Positions 22,227 to 34,036 of a stretch of 64,000 nt of DNA are shown here, piece by piece. Each line of letters starts with the position of its first letter. The first letter of the stretch is position 1. Source of the DNA: Salticus scenicus (lineage: Eukaryota; Arthropoda; Arachnida; Araneae; Salticidae); NCBI GenBank assembly GCA_963930645.1, contig OZ005659.1:162078534-162142533 (forward strand). The letters run 5' to 3'. Both the position numbers and the translations under genes were made by a program. The notes beneath the pieces were generated by a model. That model did no database searches and was not told the DNA's origin. It saw nothing but the letters and a program-made list of their open reading frames with translations.

Positions 22227-25200
22227 ATTAAAGGATTAATTTTTGAATGTAAAATTCTAGCTATTAGAAACGTTAGAGCTGAAACCGGAAACTCATAATT
22301 ATTTGCATTCGCAAAAACATCTGCTCTGGTACAGAGACGGTTGGTAATTTATGCGCGTATTTCGCTTCTTGGCGATTTTCTCACTTGTTATTTTTCCCTT
22401 TTGCTTTTAAATAGCAAATGGTCAATTTTAAAAGCGAAAAGTTTTTACTAGAGATAGGGCAGTAAATATAAAACTGTAATCTTTAATAATGTTTAAATTA
22501 TAAACATTTATTTTTATTAATCTGACATTAGTTTTCACTTATTAATAACAAAAAATATATAAAAATATGCAACGCAATTCTCAGTGCAAAAAGGTATTTT
22601 TATTTAGTTATTTCTAATTAATTAAATAATGAAGTTTTTTTTTTATATATAAGTTTTATATATTACATATTTTAGATTTTTTTTTCTTTATAAAGAAGTA
22701 AAAATTCTTTTTTCTACATCATTCTTAAGAAAAAGAATACCGATTATCAGAATATAGATTAATATCTTTTGAAGAATTACTTAAAACGTATAACTTCAGC
22801 AATGAATAAAACTTGATACAAGGTATTCCCACTTTCATTACTTTCTATACCTTCACTCGCAGTTATTAAGCAAATTTAATGCATTTCTGTAAAAATGTTT
22901 GTTTTGCACTTGGAAAAATAAAAAAATAAATAAATAGATTTTCAAAACAATCTGTAGAATTTTAATCTTCTTGCTATTAATTTGATTTGATATCAAACAT
23001 CAGCTTAAAAATAACAACTTCATAAACAGCTAATCGTACACTTTTTACGATTCCATGTGCTGCTATTCATTTTTTCAAACGGTAATGGATTAAAGAAGGA
23101 TTTTTTTTTTTTTTTTCATAATAACTGGTTATTTAACTGGTCATTTAAAACGCATAAGACTATGAAAATGCGCATCAACAAATTTTCAATCATATCGAAT
23201 ATTTTTAAGGCCCTTTAAATCAATTACAGTTAATCAACCTTGGTTTAATTTATTTCATCAGAAATATGTATGTTAGTTTCTTTATGATTATTGCAGCGTA
23301 GTATTTTAGAATTTAACTAGTAAAAATATCTCTTTTAGACCAATATTTATTCGAATTATTTTTTATACTTTTACATAAATTACTCGTACCACATGCAAGA
23401 TAATTAATAAGGAATTTTCTAATAAAACTAAATACCTGATCGACACATATTAATTTCAATGAATTCTAAAACTATTTATGGAAATGAGAACGCAGGCAGA
23501 TTGATACACCATTCTACAGACAAACAAAAGTTATTAATTCTTTTCAATTTTATTTGAAAATTTTAAAAACGCATAACTGATAACTCAACAGAAATGCACT
23601 TCGATCAAATTCCATTCATATTCAGGATATTACAGCGAAATTTTCAGGATGTTTTAGAAAATATTCGTCATAGAACGCAATATATCCTAATTCTTTCGTA
23701 AATCCTTGTATAAAATCTAGTCGTATTTTTATACTATTTTCAATAAAGAACATGCCATAATCAGCTGAATAATAATGTATCAGTATATCAGATTAAACTT
23801 ATTCTAAAAATAATCAAGGAAAGGAAAGAGTAGACAGACAGATGAACCGAAATCTTAAATGCTGTTCAGTTTTCTTGGAAAGTGTTAAAAAAGATAGAGC
23901 GTTAATTGTGTTGAATAATACTTGCGCTGTGCGATCTCAGATATGTGTTTGTGTGTGTTTATTTAGCAATACACAAGCCATTATTTTTTTTTATTTTTCA
24001 ACATTTCCCAGCAAAGTTGACAAGCTTATATGATACCAGTTTTTCTATCTCTTGATCTGCTTCTTCGCGCTTTAATTTTATAAATATTTTTAACATACTC
24101 CAAAACCTATATATATATGTATATATTTCAATTTAACTATGTCTTGCTCTTGACTGAAAATGGTATAAATAGCACTAGTGCTTTAGATGCGGTGATGCCT
24201 GAAAAGAACACTGATATATTATGGTCTATCAGAGATATTTCAGTAAAACTTATTTTATTGTATTTTTATACAGCGTAAAACATAAGAAAACATATATTAC
24301 ATACATGCGTTCACTTATATTACATAATTTATGTAATTCATATGCCTAAATACATGCTTTGTATAAAATGTGGCATGATTAGCATAATATTCACTTTGCG
24401 ACAAATAAAATATTAAGGTGCATTGGGGGATATATGTGAGAATTTCTGAGTTCATATTTAGTTCTTTTATGCTTTTCAACAATCTAACAAAATCAAAAAG
24501 CGTTTGTGATTTGGGTTTGTTTGTCTATCTGTATTTTTGCTCATTTATTCAGTAAATAATTTTAGAATATTATATTTTTGATATGTTGTTCAGGTTTACT
24601 TTGGCTCTATTTTTATTGAGAATAATAAAAATAGTACTGTTTTATGCACAGAAACTCAGAAAACAATTCCGACACATTAGGATCTATGGGAGGTCTTTCC
24701 TTAAAGCATATTTTAAAAGTTGTATATTTTGCACAAAATAACAGAATTAGCATACATTATTCTGCTGTAAAATGAAGTGTTTCCTGTAGAATATGATTAG
24801 CAAAAATTAATAAGTTTATAGGGCTTTACAATCGTTTTCAGATACATTATGAGATATAAGTCGAAATTGCGCATGTAAACTTTCAGTGTTGTAAAGGTTT
24901 TTTCGCCCTTTCTTTTTTCTTTGGTATTGTATGTAGAACGTATGGAAACTTTAAACAATATACAAGCTTATAAAAAAATAATGATCCACTTCATGCTTTC
25001 CCTTTCGTAATAATAATAATAATAATACTAATAGTAATAATAATAATAAAGGTATAAAGCAAGCTTTTATGAGATTTCTTTCTCCGTAATTAAAAACACT
25101 ATACAGTTTAAGGCATCATCATTGAGGTAAATTTCACTTCAGATTGAACGATATAACGGACAAAGTGTACTTGAAAAGAGTTTTCTAATTTATACGAACT

Positions 25201-25920
25201 GCAAAACTTTTCTCTTTTATTAGTTAATAAATTGGTAAAACATGTGTGATTGCTGCAATAATTGAATAAAATTATTATTATTGTTTTCAAATTACATAAT
25301 ACAATAGTTATGTTTCATACCGTTTAAACAGATTTTTCTATTAACCCATTATTTGCCAAACTAATTTTCAAATTTTTTCTTAATTAGTGAGTTTTATAAG
25401 TTTTAGTAAAAACTATTTAAGAATTATAACAAATTTCAAGAAATTAAGCATACTACCGCAGATCGTCTTATTTCTGGGACAGTGGCAGAATACATTATCT
25501 AAAACTATATTTCCATTATCACATTGTCTAAAACTATTAAAAAAAAAAAGTAACGTCCCAAAAAAAGTAATAAAAACAAAACACAACAGCAAGAATAAAT
25601 ATAAATTTCTAAATATTCCATATGAATTTAAAATATTCAGTCTGGAACAAATAAAAAAGCTAACAATTTTATTGTGTTTCTTTCTTTATGATTATAGTTT
25701 TTCTATGCAATTTTTATTAATTTTCATTAACAGTTTTCTTTCATAAAAATAGCAGTGCGTGTAATTCATTTAAGCAAACGAATTAAACAGGCATTTAGTA
25801 TTTTAACTACGATCAATTTAAAAAAAATTATTAAAAATTTTTGAAAAAAAAAAAAAAAAAATACATAGACTAAAAATAAATTAATTCCTTTTTAATAATA
25901 AAATTAAAATAATAATAGTG

Positions 25921-26070
25921 TGTTTTGTTAAATCTCGCCAAACGCCAAATCGCTGTCGCCAAACTTCCTCTAGGTTGCCAGCCTATGTTGCGAGCCAAAG
26001 TCAATGCAAAGTCAATGGCATAGGCATATGGCAATTGGCAATGAGTGTTTAACATCACATCACCCGACAC
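25921..26070. other. GC-richer patch with GCCAA repeats
   Basis: Repeated CGCCAAA and GGCAATTGGCAA phrases give a local rise in GC. A minus-strand frame of about 50 codons (CQLPYAYAIDFALTLARNIG, then WQPRGSLATAIWRLARFNKT) crosses it. I do not recognise it. It could be a fragment of an exon, a SINE or a MITE. Confidence 0.3.
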
Positions 26071-27383
26071 GTTGAAAAAAGAGAACTACAGAACACAGAT
26101 AAGTTTTTCATTTTACATTATATATATACATCAAAATTTAACAATTCTATTAAGTATGTAAAAAATTCTCGAAAACTGTTTAAATTTAAAGCCAAATTAA
26201 CCTAATATATATATATTCAAAATTTTAAAATGTTCCATTTTAGTTCTTTTATTTTTTTCCGTTAATTTTATATTATTATAGTTTAACGATAAATATATTT
26301 GAGTATTAATTTGTAGTAGAGTGATAAGTAAGATACTTCTTAAAAATATTTTTGTGTTTGAGTGCTGAAATTTAATTTTTAGCATTTAAGCATAAAAATA
26401 TTTTTAAAACATTAACTTATTAATGAATCCACAAAAAAATTAAAATAATAAAAATAATAAAAATCAGATATGTTTAGATGTTATTACATTATAGTAATGC
26501 AAAATCAAGGGATAATATTAAAAATTAGTTGGCAGGAAGTTCTTAAAAAAAAGAGTACGTTTCTGGAATTTAAAATTTTATTTTGTTTTATTTCAGCGCA
26601 TATAGATGGAAAATTTATAATTTCGTAAGTCAATAATTTAAATAAAATTTTCATACATATGCATTAAAATATAATATTGTTAAGTATATTAAAATTTCTC
26701 GAAATCTATTTAAATTTACAATAGCAAATTTTTTTTAAATTTTAGTCTTTTGAAAATATTTTAGATGTACCTCTTGACAAATGTTTGTTTTAGTTTTCCA
26801 TCTGTTGTGCATTATAATAATTTCGAAATAGAATCTACACACGTTTAGGTAAATTTATTCATAAGTTAATGTTTTAAAAATATTTTTATATTTAAATGCT
26901 GAAACTTGGGAATAAATTTCATCATTCAAAAAAAAATATTTTTTAAATTTTTTCTATGAATGATTAATTAATAGTCAGAAATATCTAAATTATGTAACTA
27001 AACGTTAATAATGCACAATCGATTGAAAAATAAAATAAAACTTTGATAAGAGGAATCTTAAAATCTTAACAGTGTCTTTAAATGTTAACAGTGTGTTTTA
27101 ACAATGTCTTTGTTAAAATATACATTTAAAGTATTAAAAAAACTTTGAAATTAAAAAAATATTGTTATTGTCAATTTAAATAGATTTCGAGAAATTGCTT
27201 TCTATGTAATAATATTATACTTCAATGCATTTATGTAAAATTGCATAATACTATGACAGTAATTTACAAAAACAAACAAACACACACACACACAAAAAAA
27301 AAGAAGAAAAAAGATAAAAAGAAAGAAAGTAAAGGAAAAGAGAAAAAAAAAATAAATAAAGTACACACGTCACACAATTTTAA

Positions 27384-28074
27384 GGGAACATACGACCCTT
27401 AGAACTTCAAAAAACATCGATTTAATTATAGTCTTTTTTTAAGTAAATCATTGTTAACTAAGCTTTATTGGGCATGTCTAATTGTTACCTATAAGATTAT
27501 TATGTATTTTGGAATATAATTTAAATTCTGTGGTGAATTATTTAATAATTTATGTGTTAATAATAAATGTTTTTTTTTTTCACCTTGCACGCAGGATACC
27601 TGTAAAACTATTTAATATTTTTTCTTGAAATTTTCACAGATTATGTAACATATCAGATCCTTCAAACTGAACCTAAATTTGTTCCAGTTTAGGTTAAAAA
27701 AAAAAAAAAAAAAAGTTCAAAGATAATTTATTTTTTAATAAAATCTGAAGTATCACCTGTATAAAAAAATATGGGGGGGGGATACAAATTTAGATTCAGT
27801 TTGAAGGATCTGATATTTTACATAATCTGTGAAAATTTCAAGAAAAAATATTAAATAGTTTCAGAGATATCTTGCGCGTAAGGTGGAAAAAAAAAACGCA
27901 TTTATTATTAACACATAAATTATTAAATAATTCACCACAGAATTTAAATTATATTCCAAAATACATAATAAACTTATATGTAACAATTAGACATGTTCAA
28001 TGAAGCGTAGTTAACAATGATTTACTTTAAAAAAGACTATAATTAAATCGATGTTCTAAGGGTAGTATGTCCCC
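27384..28074. mobile_element. TTAA-flanked foldback element (piggyBac/Kolobok-like)
   Basis: TTAA at 27380-27383 and 28075-28078 flank 691 bp made of two inverted arms of about 300 bp with a centre of about 90 bp. The ends are GGGAACATACGACCCTTAG and the complement of GGGGACATACTACCCTTAG. The arms match nearly throughout, for example AAAATTTCAAGAAAAAATAT and CAGATCCTTCAAACTGAA. The centre has a poly-A and a G run. Non-coding. It sits immediately beside the AACGTT-rich right end, so it may have inserted into that element. Confidence 0.8.
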
Positions 28075-28078
28075 TTAA

Positions 28079-28368
28079 AACGTACAAAGAACGATTCAAA
28101 GAACGTTTTAAAACGTTCAAAGAACGATTTTAAAACGTTCAAACAACGTTCAGGACGTTGCAAAAACGTGCATGAAGAACGTTCTGAGAACGTGTCTATA
28201 GAAACAATGGTGATGTTTACACGTGTGCAGAACGTGTTTTGTACCGTACTATTCGACGTCTTCAAGATGGACAAATAGACGTCTATAAAACGTTCAAGCT
28301 GAACGTTCATAGAACGTGTTAGTAGAACTATTTTTAAACGTTCAGAGAACGTTTCCGTGCTGCTTGGG
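28079..28368 (-). mobile_element. Right end of the AACGTTC-rich inverted element
   Basis: On the minus strand it starts CCCAAGCAGCACGGAAACGT and runs about 290 bp with at least ten AACGTT or GAACG motifs, mirroring 20643-20870. The tandem phrase AAACGTTCAAAGAACG is repeated three times near 28085-28150. A frame on the minus strand rich in Phe-Glu-Arg (SFFERFKTFFESFFVRFKG) is just a translation of this repeat. Confidence 0.55.
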
Positions 28369-29034
28369 TTAACACCAGCGAAACTTATGAGATCACTTTA
28401 TTTCGGAGTAGAATCTTTTGGGTTCGGACTCGAATCCGTCATCGAACAACAGATGCTGAAAGCAGAGCACTTCGCTTCAGTGCTTTTTTTTGGGGGGGAG
28501 ACGTTATATAATATTCGATGGTATAATAACAAGAAAAATACATTTCAATAAAATGACTTAATCTTTTTAGAAATGGGGAAAAATTGCATTATTCATTTAA
28601 AAATGCAATTAATATGAATACATTTTATAGAAAATTAGTAAAAAAAAATCTGGAGTGACTCCACTCGAATTTCCGAACATTGAGTAAGTAACAGTTTTGT
28701 AGATAAAGTAAAGAAAGAGGAGTTGTTAAACAAACAAAAGAGAAAAAAACATAATAGAGTGTTTGAGTATTTTTCTCCATATATTATACGATGTTTTTTT
28801 TTAACGCTACTGAACTTTAAGCCAATAAGATCATACTGATAAAGAATTTTTCGTTTTGTCCCTGTAAAAACCTTTAAATGCTAGATTCACCAAAATGCTT
28901 ATAGTTAGTGCAACAGTGATTTATAATATTCATATAAATTTTCAACTCAATTGAATAAAGCGTTTAGATGCTATCGCACTTTTAAAAATTTGGTCCCATA
29001 GGCCATGATGATAAAGAATTTTTCTTTGTGTCCC

Positions 29035-29075
<41 letters not shown>

Positions 29076-29236
29076 GTAAGTGCTAAATTCACCAAAATCT
29101 ATACAGTTGGTGCAACTGTGACCTATAACATGTGTACAAAGTTTTTGATCAGATTAATGAGGCGTTTAGACGCTATCATAGTTTTAAAAATTTGGCCCCA
29201 TAGGCCATAGTGATAAAGAATTTTTCTTTGTGCCTC

Positions 29237-29274
<38 letters not shown>

Positions 29275-29300
29275 GTAAGTGCTAAATTCACCAAAATCTA

Positions 29301-30981
29301 CACTAAGCGACAAAAAAAAAAGCCGCACTTGGATGTTTTCCTTTTCGCCTTCTACAACCGCCAATTTTATCGTTTAAAAAGCAAATTTTCGAACAGATTT
29401 TACTATGTTGTCCTCCACATACACTATAGCTTTGAGTCTAGTGTTAAAAACGAAATGCAATTGTCAGGAAAATTTTAATTTTAGAATTTATTTCAAAAAT
29501 GGTAAGAATAAGGCAGTTAACGATGCCACAAAAAGTATTAATTTTTAAATGAAAATCAAAAAATATTTTAATACGTGAGATGGCAAAATAATTAAATGCT
29601 AACGAAATATTGGTAAAATGAATTTTAGCAAAATATAAATTTTTTTGGCCGTTTAAACTGGGAATTTGGCTTTAGGCGGTCATGTTGCTCATCCAAGCAA
29701 GATAACCGCAAGTTAAAATGCGAATGTTTAAAAAATCGATTTGTATCATGTTCAGAACTTAAAAAAGATTTTAAAAAAGTGTATAGTAAATTACTTTCTT
29801 CAAAAACAATACGGGAACAATTAAACAAAGCGGGTTAAAGCACGGAAGATCTGCGAAAAAAGCCATTATTAAGGAAAAGAATTAGAAAAAACAATACTTT
29901 AGCTGACCAAAATTTAAAAACATTATCAAATAATTATTAGGCTGAACTGGTTTTCTCTGATGAACCAAGTTTTCCTTATTTCGTGCAGTTGAAAAAAGCT
30001 AGAATGAAGACGAAAATGTGACCGACTTAATGAAAATCGCACTTTTGAAACAGTGACACATTCTCCGTACATTATGGTACGGAGGTGCATAACTTTTCAA
30101 ACACTCGGGGAAATTTTTATGCTCAAGAGATCAATTAACTCGAAATAAAACACAATCTGCATAAAAGTGATGCCTGACCGACTATTTTGGAGGTATCTTA
30201 GACGTTTCCGTAAACAGCATTTGAAGATAATAAGGCACCTTACTACACGGCGTCTGTGGTAAGTTTATTCACTTCAAATTGTCAAAATTTCTTATACATT
30301 CCAATGAGAACCTATAATTCTGTAAGTAATCATACTTTTTTTCACTTTAAGTTAAATACCACAAAGGATATAGTAGAATTTCTTCTTTACCAGACATGGA
30401 AATGGTCAAAATCGCGATCCGCTCGAAAATGTTTCGTCTATAAAAAGGCGAGGGAGAGGGGAGAGGATTCGAAATTTGCAGCCTATAACTCTGCCAGAAC
30501 TAGAAAAATTTATTTTTGATATTTGGCACATTGAAATTTCTGAGATTTACATTAAAACACTGTATAAAACTATGCCATTGCGCATTAATGCAGTAATTCC
30601 ATATAGAGATGGAATTAACCCAATGCAAAATACATATTTTTAACAAAAAATTGCTTAGATCTAACAAATAAATAGTTTTATTTCATATATTAAAATATAA
30701 CTTGTTTATTTAATATAATAAATCATAATAGAATGCAAAGTGTATAGTTATTGCATTATGTTCAAAAAGAAAGTTTTATGCAGATTTTTAAAAAGTACTT
30801 CGTAAAGTGCAAAAAAGCGAATTATTAAATCGAAAATATACATAGGTATCATTTCATATCTTTGGTATAATGCAAACAAGACAGTTTTATTTGTTTCAAA
30901 CATTAATTTTAAAGTTATTACAAATAAAAAAGGTATAAGTCATTTTTTCTGCAGTGCGGCTTTTTTTTTTGTCGCTTAGTG
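29301..30981 (+). mobile_element. Decayed Tc1-like transposon nested in family A copy 4
   Basis: Perfect 29-bp TIRs (29301-29329 and 30953-30981) made of CACTAAGCGAC, ten A, then GCCGCACT, with TA on both sides (29299-29300, 30982-30983). Length 1,681 bp is normal for Tc1. The transposase frame between is full of stops, so TIRs are better kept than coding. That is notable for an old copy and could mean later mobilisation in trans. Confidence 0.9.
29523..30640 (+). pseudogene. Tc1-type transposase pseudogene
   Basis: Recognisable pieces in order: MPQKVLIF; ILIREMAK; LKNRFVSCSELKKDF; SSKTIREQLNKAG with RKKPLLRKRIRKNN; AELVFSDEPSF, the first catalytic Asp block, at about 29940; CITFQTLGEIFMLK at about 30090; EFLLYQTWKWSK at about 30378; and the C-terminal LYKTMPLRINAVIPYRDGIN at about 30552, matching the usual Tc1 ending (SMPxRIxAVIxAxGG). 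Many stops and frameshifts separate them. The second Asp and Glu blocks are not clearly readable. Non-functional. Confidence 0.8.
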
Positions 30982-31430
30982 TATACAGTTCGTGCAATTG
31001 TGACCTATAACATGCGTACAATTTTTTTGCTCAGATTAATAAAGCGTTTAGATGCTGTCACACTTTTAAAAATTTGGCCCCATAGGCCATAATGATAAAG
31101 AATTTTTCCTGGTGTCCCTGTAAAAAAACTATAAGTGCTAGATTCACCAAAATCTATAGGGTTCGTACTATGGTGACTTACAATATACGTACCAACTTTC
31201 AGTTTATTCGAACAAAGCGTTTAGACGCTAGCGTGTTCACTCACAGACATACACACATACATACACACATACATACACACATACATACATACACACACAC
31301 ACATACATACATCATCGTAAAAATAGTGGAAACGGACTCGAAACGTATAGAAACATCAAAATCTCAAATTCGGATTTTTGACATGATTACAATACTTTCC
31401 TCAATATAGTATTCGGAAATTAAAAATCGA

Positions 31431-32023
31431 TAACTTCATTTTAAATTATCGCAGATCTATGGTTCAACCATTCGTTTTAAAGGTACTAGCGAGCTCTTTT
31501 GAAAGATACCCATCATGAAAATTTACTCCCCTCGAGGGGGGAATTCCCCCCAGGGGGAAGGGGGGGGGAGGCGAGGCTCCTACACATACAAAAAAATTTT
31601 CCCAATTGACTATCTCTATTATAAATAATTCTGGTAAGTCTCATAATGTTTATTTAAAAATAATTTTCTTTATGCACATTTATACAAAATTTTGTACTAT
31701 ACCACCATGTTAAAAATTTGGAAAAAGCAGGATGACAACGCAACCTGTAAGACAAATTTTACCAAAAAGTTGATAGGCACTCATTTTTGTCAAGGTGCAA
31801 CTACATACCAATTTGTATGAAATTCTGTGAAGTAGTTCCTAAGATACAGTTGCCACAAAAGTTTGCACACCCACGCAGAGACTGACAGACAAACAGACAG
31901 ATATTTTCTAAAAATGGTCAAATCGTGTTTTACAGCTCTCAAAACGTGTAAATAAATCAAAAACCCGAGGTCGAAAATTTTTACGAATCCAATTCTTTAT
32001 TCTATTGAATATAGAAGAAAGTA
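31431..32023 (-). mobile_element. Helitron-like family B, copy 2 (3'-truncated)
   Basis: Minus strand from 32023: TACTTTCTTCTATATTCAAT, ATTGGATTCGTAAAAATTTT, TTTACACGTTTTGAGA, and on to GATAATTTAAAATGAAGTTA at 31434, matching copy 1 at 566. The CTAG terminus and 3' hairpin are absent. It is wedged exactly between the right end of family-A copy 4 and the truncated family-A copy 5, with no spacer. A GC-rich Gly/Pro tract (CCCCTCGAGGGGGG and a G run, 31530-31575) is shared with the CCCCCTGGGGG tract of copy 1. Confidence 0.7.
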
Positions 32024-32736
32024 AAAATTTGGTCCCACAGGCCATAATGATAAAGAATTGTTCTTTGTGTCCCTGTAAAAAAACTGTAAGTGCTAAATTC
32101 ACCAAAATCTATACAGTTCGTGCAACTGTGATCTATAACGTGTGTACAAATTTTTTGTTCAGATTAAATAAGCGTTTAGACGCTATCGCATTTTTAAAAA
32201 TTTGGCCCCATAGGCCATAATGATAAAGAATTTTTCTTTGTGTCCCTGTAAAAAAACTGTAAGTGCCAGATTCTCCAAACTCTATACAGATTGAGTAACC
32301 GTGACCTATAATATGTGTATAAATTTTTTGCTCAATTGAAGAAGGCGTTTAGATGCTATCGCACTTTTCAGATTTTGGTCCCATAGACTATAATGATAAA
32401 GAATTTTTCTTTGTGTCTCTGTAAAAAACTATAAGTGCTAGATTCACCAAAATCTATAGGGTTCGTACTATGGTGACTTACAATACACGCACCAACTTTC
32501 AGCTTATTCGAACAAAGCGTTTAGGCGCTAGCGTGTTCACTCACAGACATACACACATACATACACACATACATACACATATATTTACATACATACACAC
32601 ACACTTACATATATCATCGTAAAAGTAGTAGAAACAGACTCAGGGCACATCAAAAGGTGTAGAAACATCAAAATCTCGAATTCGGATTTTTGACATGATT
32701 ACAATACTTTCCTCACTATAGTGTTCGGAAAGTAAA
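32024..32736 (-). mobile_element. Helentron-like family A, copy 5 (partial)
   Basis: Retains the 5' hairpin end (GTGTTCGGAAAGTAAAA on the plus strand), the CA/CATA microsatellite and about three internal units, but begins inside a unit at AAAAATTTGGTCCC directly after family-B copy 2. The TCTGGAGTGACTCC end is missing and is not found beyond copy 2, so the B insertion came with a deletion or rearrangement. Confidence 0.65.
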
Positions 32737-33005
32737 AAAAAAATATAGAGAATGTGAAAATTTACGTTCCAATGTAAGAACACATAATGCTTTTGCATAA
32801 AATGAAGAAGTGCGTAAATCCGTTAATTTTCACTTAAATTAGATTTACCATAACTAGAATATATATTGTTATGAATGCAAAAATTAAAGTGTTTACATAA
32901 AATAGTAATTTAAAGATAAACATATTTTGTGACATATGAAATATTTTGCAATATTCATAAATAAACGAATTATCTCTGCTACAACATATAAAAAAAAAAA
33001 AGAAA

Positions 33006-34036
33006 TCTGGAGTGACTCCACTCGACTTTCCGAACATTGAGTAATTAACAGTTTTGTAGATAAAGTAAAGAAAGAGTAGTTGTTAAACAAACAAAAGAGA
33101 GAAAACCATAATAGAGTGTTTGAGTATTTTTCTCCATCTATTACACGTTGTTTTATTTAACGCTACTGAACTTTGAGCCCATAGATCATAATGACAAAGA
33201 AATTTTCGTTGTGTCCCTGTAAAAACCTATAAATGTTAGATTCACCAAAATGCTTATAGTTAGTGCAACAGTGATTTATAATACTCATATAAATTTTCAG
33301 CTGAATTCAATAAGGCGTTTAGGTGCTATCGTACTTTTAAAAATTTAGTCCCATAGGCCATAATGATAAAGAATTTTTCTTTGTGTCCCTGTAAAAAAAC
33401 TGTAAGTGCTAGATTCACCAAAATCTATACAGTTAGTTCAACTGTGATCTATAACATGTGTACAATTTTTTTGCTCGGATTAATAAGGCGTTTAGACACT
33501 ATCACATTTTTAAAAATTTGGCCCCATAGGCATAATGATAAAGAATTTTTCTTTGTGTCCCTGTAAAAAGACTATAAGTGCTAGATTCTCCAAAATCTAT
33601 ACAGATTGAGTATTTGTGATCTATAATATGTGTATAAAATTTTTGCTCAATTGAATAAGGCGTTTAGATGCTATCGCACTTTTAAGATTTTGCTCCCATA
33701 GGCCATAATGATAAAGAATTTTTCTTTGTGTCCCTGTAAAAAAACTATAAGTGCTAGATTCACCAAAATCTATAGGGTTCGTACTATGGTGACTTACAAT
33801 ATGCGTACCAACTTTCAGGTTAATTGAACGAAGCGTTTAGACGCTAGCGTGTTCACCCACAGACATACACACATACACACACACATACACACATACACAC
33901 ACACATACATACATCATCGTAAAAATAGTGAAAACGGACTCAGGGGACCTCAAAACGTATAGAAACATCAAAATCTCGAATTCGGATTTTTGACATGATT
34001 ACAATACTTTCCTCACTATAGTGTTCGGAAAGTAAA
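33006..34036 (-). mobile_element. Helentron-like family A, copy 6
   Basis: Complete copy, TCTGGAGTGACTCC to GTGTTCGGAAAGTAAAA, with four units, a (CA)n/(CATA)n tract at 33863-33911 and an intact CACTATAGTG palindrome. It shares several private variants with copy 2 at 17696. Confidence 0.7.

Larger units (their letters stand above)
20871..27383. other. Very AT-rich interior without a gene
   Basis: Lies between the two AACGTT-rich ends. Includes (TA)n at 22180-22218, (TAA)n at 25010-25050, and a small GC-richer patch at 25921-26070. The longest frame (25387-25746, plus strand) has AT-driven composition (Lys, Phe, Ile, Leu) and no recognisable domain. No transposase remnant could be identified. 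Confidence 0.5.
28649..31426 (-). mobile_element. Helentron-like family A, copy 4, split by a Tc1-like element
   Basis: The copy spans 28649-29300 and 30982-31426, with the 1,681-bp Tc1-like element between. Joining across a single TA recovers the ATCTATACAGTT phrase of the sister copies. Two internal units have long A tracts (about 29037-29073 and 29239-29272) where other copies have seven or eight A. The 5' palindrome is slightly damaged (CAATATAGTATTCGG). Confidence 0.7.

Noticed and set aside
25387..25746. 119-codon plus-strand frame
   Set aside because: The longest frame outside repeats and transposons, but its composition is dominated by AT-rich codons (Lys, Phe, Ile, Leu, Ser). It has no domain, and no splice or promoter context.
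28056..28310. 84-codon minus-strand frame rich in Phe-Glu-Arg
   Set aside because: It translates the repeated AACGTTCAAAGAACG motifs of the inverted end.
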